Notes: generated by a model from the sequence alone, not told the origin. A stretch of 64,000 nucleotides of DNA from Mucilaginibacter rubeus (GCF_014643835.1 NZ_BMKD01000001.1:310001-374000), one strand, 5' to 3'. Shown: positions 35,280 to 44,085, counted from the first letter of the stretch. Numbers and translations are program-made.

Positions 35280-35437
35280 CATATATTGCTTGGGGCATAT
35301 TGCCGGATACCAAAAATCAGCTTTTTTTTTTATTTATGGGCTACTTTCGCTGTAAAAATGAAGTAAACAAAGCTGTTATTTAATAGCCTGCCTTTGGCTC
35401 ATTTTGCTCCGTTAATGCCAGGAAAGTTTATTGGAGG

Positions 35438-35935
35438 TTAATCTATCCTGATGCCTTTGTAAAATTCAGCGTTCTGGTAATCTTTCCGTAAAGGGAAACC
35501 TTCCCAATCATCGGGCAGTAAAATCCGGCGAAGATCAGGGTGGCCTTCAAAGTAAATCCCCAGCATGTCATAGGCTTCGCGCTCATGCCAGTCGGCAGTG
35601 CGGTAAACAGGGGTCACGCTTTTAAATTCGGGCAGTTCATTACTTTCTTTTGGATGGGCTTTGCTTATTTTTAAAGTAAGCTGTGTTTTATAGGGGATTG
35701 ATGCCAGGTGATAAACCACACCATAGCGGTTTGTTTCGTCATTATAATGCACACCGCTCAGGCTCGACAGGAAATCGAAATAAGTTTTGGGATTGTTCCG
35801 CAATTCCAGGCATACGGCCGCAATATCATCAGGGTTAATTAACAAGGCGGGTTGCAGACCGCCTGTTTCTTCGCCGGTAATTACGGTATCACCAAGTTTT
35901 TCGGTGAGCAGGTTTTTAATATCATCAAAACTCAT
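35438..35935 (-). CDS. nuoC: NADH-quinone oxidoreductase subunit C
   Basis: A 165-residue 30-kDa-type subunit of complex I. Family core: YKTQLTLKISKAHP, SVTPVYRTADWHEREAYDMLGIYFEGHPDLRRILLPDDWEG (given here as two adjoining conserved blocks, WHEREAYDMLGI and LRRILLPDDW). ATG overlaps the pdxH stop in ATGA, so translation is coupled to pdxH. Confidence 0.95.
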   Translation of the reverse strand: MSFDDIKNLLTEKLGDTVITGEETGGLQPALLINPDDIAAVCLELRNNPKTYFDFLSSLSGVHYNDETNRYGVVYHLASIPYKTQLTLKISKAHPKESNELPEFKSVTPVYRTADWHEREAYDMLGIYFEGHPDLRRILLPDDWEGFPLRKDYQNAEFYKGIRID

Positions 35936-36579
35936 GGTGCAAGGCGTACTTTTTTCCAGGTTTTTTTATCAGTTTTTTTATACAGGATGCGGTCGTGCAT
36001 GCGGCTTGGCCGGCCTTGCCAAAACTCAACCAATTGCGGGTTTAAGATATATCCACCCCAATACGATGGTTTAGGCACTTCCTTATCAGCATATTCGGCT
36101 TCCAGTGCGTTCCACTTTTGCTCCAATGCATCGCGGCTTTCAATTTCCTGGCTTTGGGGAGATACTATTGCGCCAACCTGGCTGCCTTTAGGGCGCGAAT
36201 GGAAATATTTTTCAGACTCTTCTTTACTTACTTTTTCAATAGTACCTTCAATACGCACCTGGCGCTCAAGGCCTCCCCAAAAAAATGTTAGCGCGCCCTG
36301 CGGGTTCTTGGCAATCTCTTTGCCCTTGCGGCTTAAGTAGTTGGTAAAGAATATAAAACCGCCTGCATGAAAGCCTTTTAAAAGTACAATCCGTGCCGAA
36401 GGTTTACCGGTTACGGTGGCAGTTGAAAGCGTCATGGCGTTGGGTTCATGCAATTTTGCCTCCAAAGCTTCGTTAAACCATTGTTCAAATTGTTTAATAG
36501 GATCGCCCTTAGTGCTGTTTTCTGATAGGGTAGAGGCACTATAATCCTGCCTTAAATTTTGTATTTCCTGCTGATTCAT
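35932..36579 (-). CDS. pdxH: Pyridoxamine 5'-phosphate oxidase
   Basis: A 215-residue FMN enzyme making pyridoxal 5'-phosphate. FMN- and substrate-binding segments: PSARIVLLKGFHAGGFIFFT, SRKGKEIAKNPQGAL, VRIEGTIEKVS, GSQVGAIVSPQSQ and the C-terminal WQGRPSRMHDRI. Complete length. It lies upstream of nuoC with a 4-base overlap, an unusual partner for a complex I gene. Confidence 0.95.
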   Translation of the reverse strand: MNQQEIQNLRQDYSASTLSENSTKGDPIKQFEQWFNEALEAKLHEPNAMTLSTATVTGKPSARIVLLKGFHAGGFIFFTNYLSRKGKEIAKNPQGALTFFWGGLERQVRIEGTIEKVSKEESEKYFHSRPKGSQVGAIVSPQSQEIESRDALEQKWNALEAEYADKEVPKPSYWGGYILNPQLVEFWQGRPSRMHDRILYKKTDKKTWKKVRLAP

Positions 36580-36688
36580 TTTAATGCAAACTTACAAATT
36601 AATTAAACCGTATATAATGATGTAAATCATTATTCGTAATTGAACATATTTTTACTATGCTTGTTACGTAATTAAACAGCTAAACTTT

Positions 36689-37252
36689 ATGCTTAGTCCA
36701 ATAGCGGCCGCGGCAGGCCATTTACTTATTTCGGAACCCTTTATGATGGATCCGAATTTCAGGAGATCAGTAATCATTTTAACAGAATACTCTGCGGAGG
36801 GAGCCATGGGCTTTATCCTGAACCATCAAAGCGAATATTTATTGGGCGATGTATTGCCCGATGTATCATACTCCGAAATGCCTGTTTATGAAGGCGGCCC
36901 GGTAGCCAAAAATACATTGCATTTTATCCATTGCGCGCCCGATAAAATAGAAGGCGGCATTGAAATAGCCGATGGCCTTTACTGGGGCGGCGATTTTGAG
37001 CAGGTGAAATATTTAGTATCCAATTACCAGTTAAGTACCGAAGAAATTAAATTTTTTGCCGGATACTCTGGTTGGACACCGCAACAGCTTGATGAAGAAG
37101 TAAAAGATGATAGCTGGATAGTAACCGATAAATTTGATATAGAAACACTGTTCACCCTCGATGAACAAAATCTTTGGCGCCAGGTGGTGATCAGCCTCGG
37201 CCAGCGCTATGCCCACATCGCCAATTTTCCTGAAAATCCGGCGTTGAATTAA
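36689..37252 (+). CDS. YqgE/AlgH family protein
   Basis: A 187-residue protein of the YqgE/AlgH (DUF179) family: GHLLISEPFMMDPNFRRSVI, GAMGFILNHQSEYLL, YEGGPVAKNTLHFIH, FFAGYSGWTPQQLDEEVKDD and SWIVTDKF. Function is not settled; AlgH was named from alginate regulation in Pseudomonas. Divergent from pdxH and convergent with purE, separated by nested hairpins. Confidence 0.92.
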   Translation: MLSPIAAAAGHLLISEPFMMDPNFRRSVIILTEYSAEGAMGFILNHQSEYLLGDVLPDVSYSEMPVYEGGPVAKNTLHFIHCAPDKIEGGIEIADGLYWGGDFEQVKYLVSNYQLSTEEIKFFAGYSGWTPQQLDEEVKDDSWIVTDKFDIETLFTLDEQNLWRQVVISLGQRYAHIANFPENPALN

Positions 37253-37256
37253 GGTG

Positions 37257-37387
37257 AGTGATTAGAGGTTGGAGATTAGAGGTTAGACTATAATATTTAG
37301 AAATGAGAAAAGGCCATAATTTACTACGGCCTTTTCTCATTTAACTTGTATAAGCTTGAGCCAACTAATCTCCAACCTCTAATCACT
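37257..37387. terminator. Nested double hairpin between algH-like gene and purE
   Basis: Outer arms of 23 bp (37257-37279 and 37365-37387, starting agtgattagaggttgg) match perfectly. Inside them a second hairpin has 15-bp perfect arms aaatgagaaaaggcc / ggccttttctcattt (37301-37315, 37328-37342). The outer right arm runs across the purE stop codon. The inner hairpin is a plausible bidirectional terminator. Confidence 0.8.
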
Positions 37388-37879
37388 ATCTTCCATTTCC
37401 CTTGCCGACTCCTCCACTTTCTTTTTAAGGTTTTCTTTAAAATCGATAAGGTTTTTCACGAGGTACTCATCTCCTGTTGACAGGATCTGTGCAGCGAGAA
37501 TCCCGGCGTTTTTGGCTGCGTTTAAGGCTACTGTTGCTACCGGGATGCCGTTTGGCATTTGTAATATGGATAGGATGGAATCCCAGCCGTCAATAGAGTT
37601 GCTTGATTTTACCGGTACGCCAATCACCGGCAGGTGGGTTAATGAGGCTACCATGCCCGGTAGGTGGGCTGCACCGCCGGCTCCGGCGATGATCACTTTA
37701 ATACCCCTGTCGGCAGCGGCACGGGCGTAGCTAAACATCCTATCGGGCGTGCGGTGGGCCGATACCACGGTTATTTCATATTCAACGCCTAATTCGGCTA
37801 AAACATCAGCAGCATCCTGCATTACATTTAAATCGGATTTGCTGCCCATTATAATGGCGACTTTCGTAGTGTTGTTCAT
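37379..37879 (-). CDS. purE: N5-carboxyaminoimidazole ribonucleotide mutase
   Basis: A 166-residue class I PurE of de novo purine synthesis, converting N5-CAIR to CAIR. Motifs: [51 protein letters not shown] and [12 protein letters not shown]. Start at 37879 (MNNTTKVAI); the frame to 37900 reaches into a repeat. purK is upstream on the same strand, separated by the frameshifted small gene. Confidence 0.95.
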   Translation of the reverse strand: MNNTTKVAIIMGSKSDLNVMQDAADVLAELGVEYEITVVSAHRTPDRMFSYARAAADRGIKVIIAGAGGAAHLPGMVASLTHLPVIGVPVKSSNSIDGWDSILSILQMPNGIPVATVALNAAKNAGILAAQILSTGDEYLVKNLIDFKENLKKKVEESAREMEDSD

Positions 37880-38316
37880 AGTTAATGGTTCATAGATCAT
37901 GGTTCATGGGAAGATCAGCTATATGGAGTTTTTTAACGCCGTGATCATTTTTACCAATACTTCATAATCAGCATAAAAAATTTTAACGTTTTCTTCAGCG
38001 ATATAGTTTCTTCTCTTTGCAATAAAAAGACAGCTTACCACTTCAATGCAGATCTTAGTGAATAACCTAAAAAGACCTTAAAAACTGCTTTACTCTGTCC
38101 AGTTGATCCTTCAGCGATATTCAGAACAACAGAATCAGCCGCACGTTTTATCTGTGATGTTAAAATATAAATTTCTTCTTTCGGAAATGTTTTCGTTAGT
38201 TGATTTATTTGTTCATCCAAGTCCATAGCTCTCTGCCAAACCTGAAGGTCCTCAAATCTAAATGCCATCTGTTTTACTATGAACTATGATCTATCAACTA
38301 TGAACTAATTAACTAA
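37880..38316. repeat. Word-type inverted repeats flanking the small broken gene
   Basis: agttaatggttcatagatca at 37880 on one side and the inverted counterpart atgaactatgatctatcaac at 38278 on the other bracket the four-helix gene. The match is imperfect, with iterated ttcatag / ctatgaa words. Confidence 0.45.
37919..38268 (-). pseudogene. Four-helix-bundle protein (S23/IVP family), frameshifted
   Basis: The frame from 38268 reads MAFRFEDLQVWQRAMDLDEQ to LGYSLRSALKW and stops after 77 residues. The missing end is intact in the next frame: EVVSCLFIAKRRNYIAEENV, then KIFYADYEVLVKMITALKNSI, stop at 37919. One inserted base near 38042-38048 (SALK becomes SAIEVV) would restore a normal protein of about 116 residues. 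So it is a one-base deletion or a sequencing error. The family was first seen inside 23S rRNA intervening sequences and is common as a free-standing gene in Bacteroidota. Confidence 0.85.
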
Positions 38317-39448
38317 TTACCTTTAAAGTTTTCTGCACAAACCGTGCCTTTTCAATCGCTTTTTCACGATCTGCGTCAACAATAGTGACGTGGCCCATTT
38401 TCCTGAAAGGCTTGGTCAGCGCTTTGCCGTAAAGATGAATATATACTCCCGGTACTTTCAAAATCTTTTCGATACCCTGGTAAATAGCAGGGCCTTCGTA
38501 ACCGGCTTCACCTAAAACGTTCACCATAATGGCGTTGTTAAGGCAGGCTGTATCGCCCAAAGGCTGATTAAATATCGCCCTCAAATGCTGCTCAAATTGT
38601 GATATCACATTGCCTTCAATAGTTTGGTGACCACTGTTATGCGGGCGCGGGGCAAGCTCATTCACCAGGATGCGGCCTTGCTTATCTAAAAACATTTCAA
38701 CCGCCAGCAAGCCAACAATTTTAAGACTATCGGCAATCTTTTTAGCTATTTGTTCTGCTTTTTGTTGGATGGCGAATGGAAGGGTAGAGGGAGCGATCAA
38801 AAACTCCACGAGGTTGGCTTTAGGGTTGAACTCCATTTCAACCATCGGGAACGTGCTGATCTCGCCGTTTTCATTACGGGCAACAATTACAGCAATCTCT
38901 TTTTCAAAATCTATCCATTGCTCAATCAGGCTCGGCTCTTTAAAAGCGCCGGCAAGGTAACTTTCATCAATTACTTTGTATACGCCTTTGCCGTCATAGC
39001 CATCCTTACGTAGTTTCTGGATATAAGGAAACGGGATTAAACTTTGTTGTAGCTGTTGGGGTGATGATATGATCTGGAAATCGGCAGTAGGGATATCGTT
39101 TTCCTTGAAAAATTGCTTCTGCAAACCTTTATCTTGAATCAGCCTGATAATGCGGGATTGCGGATAAACCAGTACACCCTCTTTTTCAAGCTGTTCAAGG
39201 GCGTCAACGTTAACCTTCTCTATTTCAATGGTAAGCAGGTCGACAGTTTTACCAAAGTTATAAACGGTTTCATAATCACCCAATGAGCCTACGGTAAACT
39301 CGTCACACAGTTTGCGGCAAGGCGCTTCGCGGTCCGGATCAAGAATTTTAACAGTAACATTATAGTTTATGGCTTGCTGTATCAGCATACGTCCTAACTG
39401 TCCGCCGCCTAAAATACCCAGTTTTAAATCTCCGTAAAATGCTTTCAT
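38309..39448 (-). CDS. purK: N5-carboxyaminoimidazole ribonucleotide synthetase
   Basis: A 379-residue ATP-grasp enzyme carboxylating AIR with bicarbonate. Motifs: KLGILGGGQLGRMLIQQAIN, FPYIQKLRKDGYDGKGVYKV, IEQWIDFEKEIAVIVARN, LLAVEMFLDKQGRILVNELAPRPHNSGH (the metal-binding VNELAPRPHNSGH). It precedes purE, consistent with a purKE unit. Confidence 0.96.
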   Translation of the reverse strand: MKAFYGDLKLGILGGGQLGRMLIQQAINYNVTVKILDPDREAPCRKLCDEFTVGSLGDYETVYNFGKTVDLLTIEIEKVNVDALEQLEKEGVLVYPQSRIIRLIQDKGLQKQFFKENDIPTADFQIISSPQQLQQSLIPFPYIQKLRKDGYDGKGVYKVIDESYLAGAFKEPSLIEQWIDFEKEIAVIVARNENGEISTFPMVEMEFNPKANLVEFLIAPSTLPFAIQQKAEQIAKKIADSLKIVGLLAVEMFLDKQGRILVNELAPRPHNSGHQTIEGNVISQFEQHLRAIFNQPLGDTACLNNAIMVNVLGEAGYEGPAIYQGIEKILKVPGVYIHLYGKALTKPFRKMGHVTIVDADREKAIEKARFVQKTLKVIS

Positions 39449-39513
39449 ATTTGAAGATGCAAGTTTAGCCTAAATCTTTCAAAAAGCCTATAAATGCTTT
39501 AAACAACAATGGT

Positions 39514-39903
39514 TCAACGTCGTTTTTTGGTCATTAGATAATAGAAAACGCTGTGTACTATGATAAAACTAATGGCCGTAATAAAGTAAAGCGTTTTGTT
39601 TTCGGGGTTTAGCTGTAAACGGAAGGCGGTAATGACAAATACAACAGAGCCCGAAAAATAAAGCACCAGCCTTATAGACAGATTGTTGTAATACGCCGGG
39701 TTGGCTAAAAACAACATGGGTAGGGTCATTATTAAAATAAAGATGTTGAGTAAAGCCACGCTTTCGGACAAGGAGGGGAGTATCCCGTTTAGGTCCTGGC
39801 TTACACCTTTGTACTGCAGCGAGTAATAAACCGCACTTGCTACAATAGATATGATTACCGAAAAAAGAAAAGTTTTGAAAAGTTGCCTGGCGAGTGCCTT
39901 CAT
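39514..39903 (-). CDS. Hypothetical four-helix membrane protein
   Basis: A 129-residue protein with about four hydrophobic stretches: FKTFLFSVIISIVASAVYYS, LLNIFILIMTLPMLFLA, LVLYFSGSVVFVITAF and LYFITAISFIIVHSVFYYLM. No recognised family and no motif. It stands alone upstream of nothing clearly related. Confidence 0.6.
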   Translation of the reverse strand: MKALARQLFKTFLFSVIISIVASAVYYSLQYKGVSQDLNGILPSLSESVALLNIFILIMTLPMLFLANPAYYNNLSIRLVLYFSGSVVFVITAFRLQLNPENKTLYFITAISFIIVHSVFYYLMTKKRR

Positions 39904-40097
39904 AGTGATATTTTATTGATATGTGGTACCGCTAACTGTGCAGTACATTATTATGTGCAAAGTAACGCATCGGGATGCAAACTGCCCTAATCCCAATGTC
40001 ACAAATTGAAGATACCTGCAATCTGTTGAGCTTGGGAAGCGATGTCTTGAATCTTGTATCCTGAAGTCTTGATTCTGTTATTATCTTTACGCCGCTT

Positions 40098-40979
40098 ATG
40101 AAAGTATCCGGTTTTACCTTTATCAGGAACGCTGTACGTAATGATTATCCCATTGTTGAGGCCATTACATCCATATTACCGCTTTGCGATGAATTTATTG
40201 TAGTAGTAGGTAACTCTGATGACGGTACCCGGGGATTGATCGAGGGCATCAACTCGCCGGCTATAAAAATCATTGATTCGGTTTGGGATGAATCATTGAA
40301 GGAGGGAGGGAAGGTTTTCGCTGCCGAAACAGATAAGGCTTTTGCAGCGATATCAGCTGATGCCGACTGGTGTTTCTATATCCAGGGCGACGAAGCGGTG
40401 CATGAAAAATATCATCCCCTTATTAAAAAGGAAATGCATGAAGCTTTAAATAAATCAAATATTGAAGGCTTGCTGTTTAAATACCTGCATTTTTATGGTT
40501 CATATGACTATTACGGGCATTCAAGGCGCTGGTACCGCCGCGAGATCCGTTTGCTGAAGAATATTAAAGGGGTTCATTCATATCGCGATGCTCAGGGGTT
40601 TAGGCTTGATGATCGTAAGATAAATGTAAAGCTTATTGATGCTTATATATACCACTATGGCTGGGCAAAGCCACCACAAGGGTTAACCCATAAGGTGCGT
40701 AACTTTAATAAGTTTTATCACGACGAAACCTGGTTTGCTGAACACTTGCCCGAAACCTATGAGTTTGATTATGGCAATGCAGATCGCCTGATCCGCTTTA
40801 CCGGCACGCATCCGGCAACCATGCAAAAACGAATAACAGCTACTAACTGGAATATCGATTTTGACTCCAAAAAACTAAGGGCTGGTATGGACTTCCGCCG
40901 TAAGGCACTGCAAAAGATTGAAGACCTTACGGGCTGGCGCGTTGGTGAGTACAGGAATTATAAGATAGTGGAGCGGTAG
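40098..40979 (+). CDS. Glycosyltransferase family 2
   Basis: A 293-residue GT-A fold protein without membrane segments: VSGFTFIRNAVRNDYPIVEA at the N-terminus, the nucleotide-sugar region EFIVVVGNSDDGTRGLIEGI, and DADWCFYIQGDEAVHEKY (the DxD-like acidic site near residue 100). Sugar donor and acceptor are unknown. An upstream TATCTTTA at about 40080 resembles the -7 box. Confidence 0.82.
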   Translation: MKVSGFTFIRNAVRNDYPIVEAITSILPLCDEFIVVVGNSDDGTRGLIEGINSPAIKIIDSVWDESLKEGGKVFAAETDKAFAAISADADWCFYIQGDEAVHEKYHPLIKKEMHEALNKSNIEGLLFKYLHFYGSYDYYGHSRRWYRREIRLLKNIKGVHSYRDAQGFRLDDRKINVKLIDAYIYHYGWAKPPQGLTHKVRNFNKFYHDETWFAEHLPETYEFDYGNADRLIRFTGTHPATMQKRITATNWNIDFDSKKLRAGMDFRRKALQKIEDLTGWRVGEYRNYKIVER

Positions 40980-41470
40980 TTAAAAAACGCTATTAAAAAT
41001 AGGTATTTACACTCATAACTTTGGTGGCGCTATTTTGTCAGCGCTATTTCTAACCGGCGCGGTCAATATCAAAAAAATCCAAAAAGGCTTAAAAAATGGC
41101 AAAATAAAAAGGGTGTTTTAGCCCGTATGTGAAACCAGAAGCGCTTACTCCTTAAAGTTTTAATTGTTGATAATTAGATATTTAACAGTGTTTCGTGTAA
41201 AATATTATGTATTTGATAATCAATGTGTTTCATTTTTAAAGCGTTCCGCGTTTTCACTCTCAAAAAATGGAACAGTCCTCTTTTTTAAAAAAGAACGCCG
41301 GGCTTTTTTTTTATTTTTTTTTGGAGAATCAAAAAATTGGGACACCCGATTTGTTACAATTGAGAGGGGGATTTCCCGGTATCACCGAACGTCGGCAAAT
41401 GAATTATAGTGGCAGGTTAGTTGGTAAAATAGCATCAACGAAATCAGCGCGATCACAAAAAAATCAACGG
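40980..41470. other. Long intergenic region
   Basis: The 491 bases hold homopolymer-rich sequence with T-runs near 41281-41330. Two overlapping frames (41164-41409, 41267-41605) have no start context, poor composition and no recognised domain; I treat them as spurious. No repeat or RNA is evident. Confidence 0.4.
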
Positions 41471-42685
41471 TCATATGTTCTGCGCTATCACAAAACCGCT
41501 TGCCCAGGCCCATTGAAAATTATAGCCCCCAAGCCAGCCGGTAACATCCACACACTCGCCGCCAAAAAACAACCCGGGGACTTTCTTAGCTTCCAGTGTT
41601 TTTGACGAAAGCTCATCTGTAGATACACCGCCGCGCATTACTTCGGCCTTGTCATAACCTTTATCGCCGGCAGGTTTTACCTTAAAATCATGAATGAGGG
41701 TGCTGATATTTTCTATGTCGGCTTTGGTGAGCGATGCCATGTTTTTTTCGGCCGGGAGTTTATCGCTTAAAGCTTCGGCAAACTTGCGGGTATATAGCGA
41801 TGCGATATAAGCCAGCAGCATTTTTTTGCCGTTGGTTTCCTTTTCCTGTTGGATCAGGCCGGCAATATTTTGATTGGGCAGGAGATCGATGTTAATGGAT
41901 TCTCCTGGTTTCCAATAGGAGGAGATTTGTAATATGGCTGGTCCGCTGAGGCCCCAGTGGGTAAATAGGATGTTTTCTTCAAAGCTTGCCCTATCGTTCC
42001 AAACCCTACAAAAAATGCTATTGCCTGATAATTGCTCATACCAGGGCTGGTCTTTGCCGGTAATGGTAAGGGGCACCAGGGCAGGGGCGGTGTCGGTAAC
42101 TTTTAAACCAAAATTGCGCGCCGTTCGGAGTCCGAAATCGGTAGCACCCATTTTGGGGATGGGCAAACCGCCGGCAGCCATCACTACACTGGCAGCGCTT
42201 ATATATTCCTGTTTGCCGTTAACTTCGGCCCGAACTGTAAAACCATCGTCAGTTTTTTCTACCATTTTAACTTCGGCATTTACCCAGATCTCCTGGCCAA
42301 GGTCATCGCACAGGTTGGTGAAAACTTCAACCACATCTTTGGCTTTATCGCTTACCGGGAAAAGCTGGCCCAGCGTTTTTTCTTTACCGCTGATGCCATA
42401 AGTTTCAAAAAAGCTAATGGTATCATCAACCGTCCATTGTGAAAAGGCTGATTTACAGAAGTGTGGGTTTTGCGAAATAAACTGCTGATCGGTAGCGTAA
42501 AGGTTGGTATAGTTACAACGCCCGCCGCCACTGATGAGTATCTTGGCGCCAACCCGGTCGTTTTTTTCAAGTACCAGTACCCGCTTGCCTAAAAAGCCGG
42601 CTTGTACGGCACACATGAGGCCGCATGCGCCTCCGCCAATTATTATAGCGTCAAAATCTGTTTGTTTTACTAAATTTGTACTCAT
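41471..42685 (-). CDS. FAD-dependent oxidoreductase, HI0933/BaiN family
   Basis: A 404-residue flavoprotein. Start at 42685 ([19 protein letters not shown]). FAD-binding IIIGGGACGLMCAVQAGFLG, EKNDRVGAKILISGGGRCNYTN (typical of HI0933-like proteins), VVMAAGGLPIPKMGATDFG and the end GLFFGGECVDVTGWLGGYNFQWA. The substrate is unknown; some members reduce bile-acid intermediates. The start codon overlaps that of nuoA in the sequence CATG. Confidence 0.9.
   Translation of the reverse strand: MSTNLVKQTDFDAIIIGGGACGLMCAVQAGFLGKRVLVLEKNDRVGAKILISGGGRCNYTNLYATDQQFISQNPHFCKSAFSQWTVDDTISFFETYGISGKEKTLGQLFPVSDKAKDVVEVFTNLCDDLGQEIWVNAEVKMVEKTDDGFTVRAEVNGKQEYISAASVVMAAGGLPIPKMGATDFGLRTARNFGLKVTDTAPALVPLTITGKDQPWYEQLSGNSIFCRVWNDRASFEENILFTHWGLSGPAILQISSYWKPGESINIDLLPNQNIAGLIQQEKETNGKKMLLAYIASLYTRKFAEALSDKLPAEKNMASLTKADIENISTLIHDFKVKPAGDKGYDKAEVMRGGVSTDELSSKTLEAKKVPGLFFGGECVDVTGWLGGYNFQWAWASGFVIAQNI
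42671..42678 (+). promoter_or_regulatory. TAaaTTTG -7 box next to nuoA start
   Basis: Exact consensus ending 5 bases before the nuoA ATG and lying inside the first codons of the divergent flavoprotein gene. Confidence 0.5.
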
Positions 42686-43283
42686 GACGGATGTTTCGCA
42701 AATATCAGAATTTGGAAAGATACTCATCTTTATTATTACTGGGATAATAATGGTGTGCGTGATATTTTTTATCAACAAACTTTTGGCCCCCAATAATCCC
42801 AACGCCGAAAAATTAAGCTCATACGAATGTGGCGAAGAGCCTACCGGTAATGCCTGGTTACCCTTTAATCCCCGCTTTTATGTGATAGCGCTGGTTTTCC
42901 TGCTTTTTGATGTGGAGATGGTGTTTATTTTTCCCTGGGCAACCGTATTTGGCAGTCATGAGCTTGCAGCACAAGACGCACGCTGGGGCTGGCTTTCACT
43001 TGCCGAAATGTTTGTGTTTTTGGGCATCCTGATTATAGGTTTAGTATATGTTTGGCGCAAAGGCGACCTGGACTGGATCAAGCCAACCCCGATTGTGCCG
43101 CATACCGATGTGCATATTCCGCCATCCTTGTACGAACAGTTGAACCAGGAACAAAGCAGTTTTACAGTAAAAGCTTTCAACGCTGATACAGTATCAACTG
43201 CAACTGCAACCGCCACTCCCTCACCAGAACCAGCCCGCAAACCTATGTTTAAGCCAACTTTTAAAAAGCCTGCAAATGAGTAA
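42684..43283 (+). CDS. nuoA: NADH-quinone oxidoreductase subunit A
   Basis: A 199-residue complex I subunit with three membrane helices (about 12-32, 64-84 and 105-125). Conserved: [35 protein letters not shown]. Start at 42684; a longer frame to 42534 overlaps the divergent gene. The C-terminal tail from about residue 131 is long and Ala/Thr/Pro-rich ([17 protein letters not shown]); NuoA is commonly nearer 120-140 residues. It overlaps nuoB by 8 bases. Confidence 0.93.
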   Translation: MTDVSQISEFGKILIFIITGIIMVCVIFFINKLLAPNNPNAEKLSSYECGEEPTGNAWLPFNPRFYVIALVFLLFDVEMVFIFPWATVFGSHELAAQDARWGWLSLAEMFVFLGILIIGLVYVWRKGDLDWIKPTPIVPHTDVHIPPSLYEQLNQEQSSFTVKAFNADTVSTATATATPSPEPARKPMFKPTFKKPANE

Positions 43284-43758
43284 CGATATAACCAGTGAGA
43301 ACGGTGGTGTAGTGGTAACCAAAATGAACGATCTGCTCAACTGGGCACGTTTATCCTCATTATGGCCGCTAAGTTTTGGAATAGCTTGCTGCGCCATTGA
43401 AATGATGGGCTCTATGGCCTCCACCTATGACCTCGATCGTTTTGGTGTTTTCCCGCGCCCATCTGCCCGCCAGGCCGATGTAATCATTATTGCAGGTACC
43501 GTTACTTTTAAAATGGCCGAACGCATTAAACGCCTGTATGAGCAAATGCCTGAGCCTAAATATGTGATTTCGATGGGCTCATGCTCTAACTGCGGCGGGC
43601 CATACTGGCAGCATGGCTACCATGTGGTAAAAGGCGTTGACCGGGTGATCCCGGTTGATGTGTATGTACAAGGCTGTCCGCCAAGACCGGAAGCCTTAAT
43701 TGGTGCTATTTTAGAATTGCAGAAAAAAATTGAGGGGGAGCGTTTGATAAAAGCCTAA
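43276..43758 (+). CDS. nuoB: NADH-quinone oxidoreductase subunit B
   Basis: A 160-residue complex I subunit that carries cluster N2 next to the quinone site. The N2 ligands are present: tandem cysteines in [23 protein letters not shown] and [10 protein letters not shown]. It overlaps nuoA by 8 bases, so they are co-translated. nuoC is not downstream: the next gene is a small hypothetical protein. Confidence 0.96.
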   Translation: MSNDITSENGGVVVTKMNDLLNWARLSSLWPLSFGIACCAIEMMGSMASTYDLDRFGVFPRPSARQADVIIIAGTVTFKMAERIKRLYEQMPEPKYVISMGSCSNCGGPYWQHGYHVVKGVDRVIPVDVYVQGCPPRPEALIGAILELQKKIEGERLIKA

Positions 43759-43768
43759 TATCACCGTT

Positions 43769-44056
43769 ATGTTTGGCTGGCGAAAAGAAAGAAAAACAAA
43801 GAGTCGGATATTGACACTGATAAATTTGGCTGAGCAGTTAGGTTTAAATGAAAAGGATATAACGAATGCCAAAGAATGTCTTGAATATAACGAATTGGAA
43901 TTAAGCTTTGACTGCGTGATAACCCAAATTCATGAATATGATGTTGCGATAAACAAAGCGTTTTATTCAATGGCAACTGCTATTGCAAACGAGTTGAAAC
44001 TGCCAGCTAATGAATACGATTTCTTGATTCCTTTAATAAAAAAGGAACTCTCTTAA
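43769..44056 (+). CDS. Small protein resembling MafI-type immunity proteins
   Basis: A 95-residue helical protein: ILTLINLAEQLGLNEKDITNAKECLEYNELELSFDCVI (described in two parts, LGLNEKDITNAKECLEYNEL then SFDCVITQIHEYDV). The pattern LNEKDIxxAKExLEYNExxLxFD resembles MafI-family immunity proteins of polymorphic toxin systems. No toxin gene lies beside it. It starts 11 bases after nuoB. Confidence 0.55.
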   Translation: MFGWRKERKTKSRILTLINLAEQLGLNEKDITNAKECLEYNELELSFDCVITQIHEYDVAINKAFYSMATAIANELKLPANEYDFLIPLIKKELS

Positions 44057-44085
44057 CTTTACCATCTAATCTTTATTTGATCCTT

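Noticed and set aside
41164-41605. Two overlapping frames in the long gap before the HI0933-type gene
   Set aside because: Poly-Phe/Lys composition arising from T/A runs, no domain, and the second one runs antisense into the flavoprotein gene.
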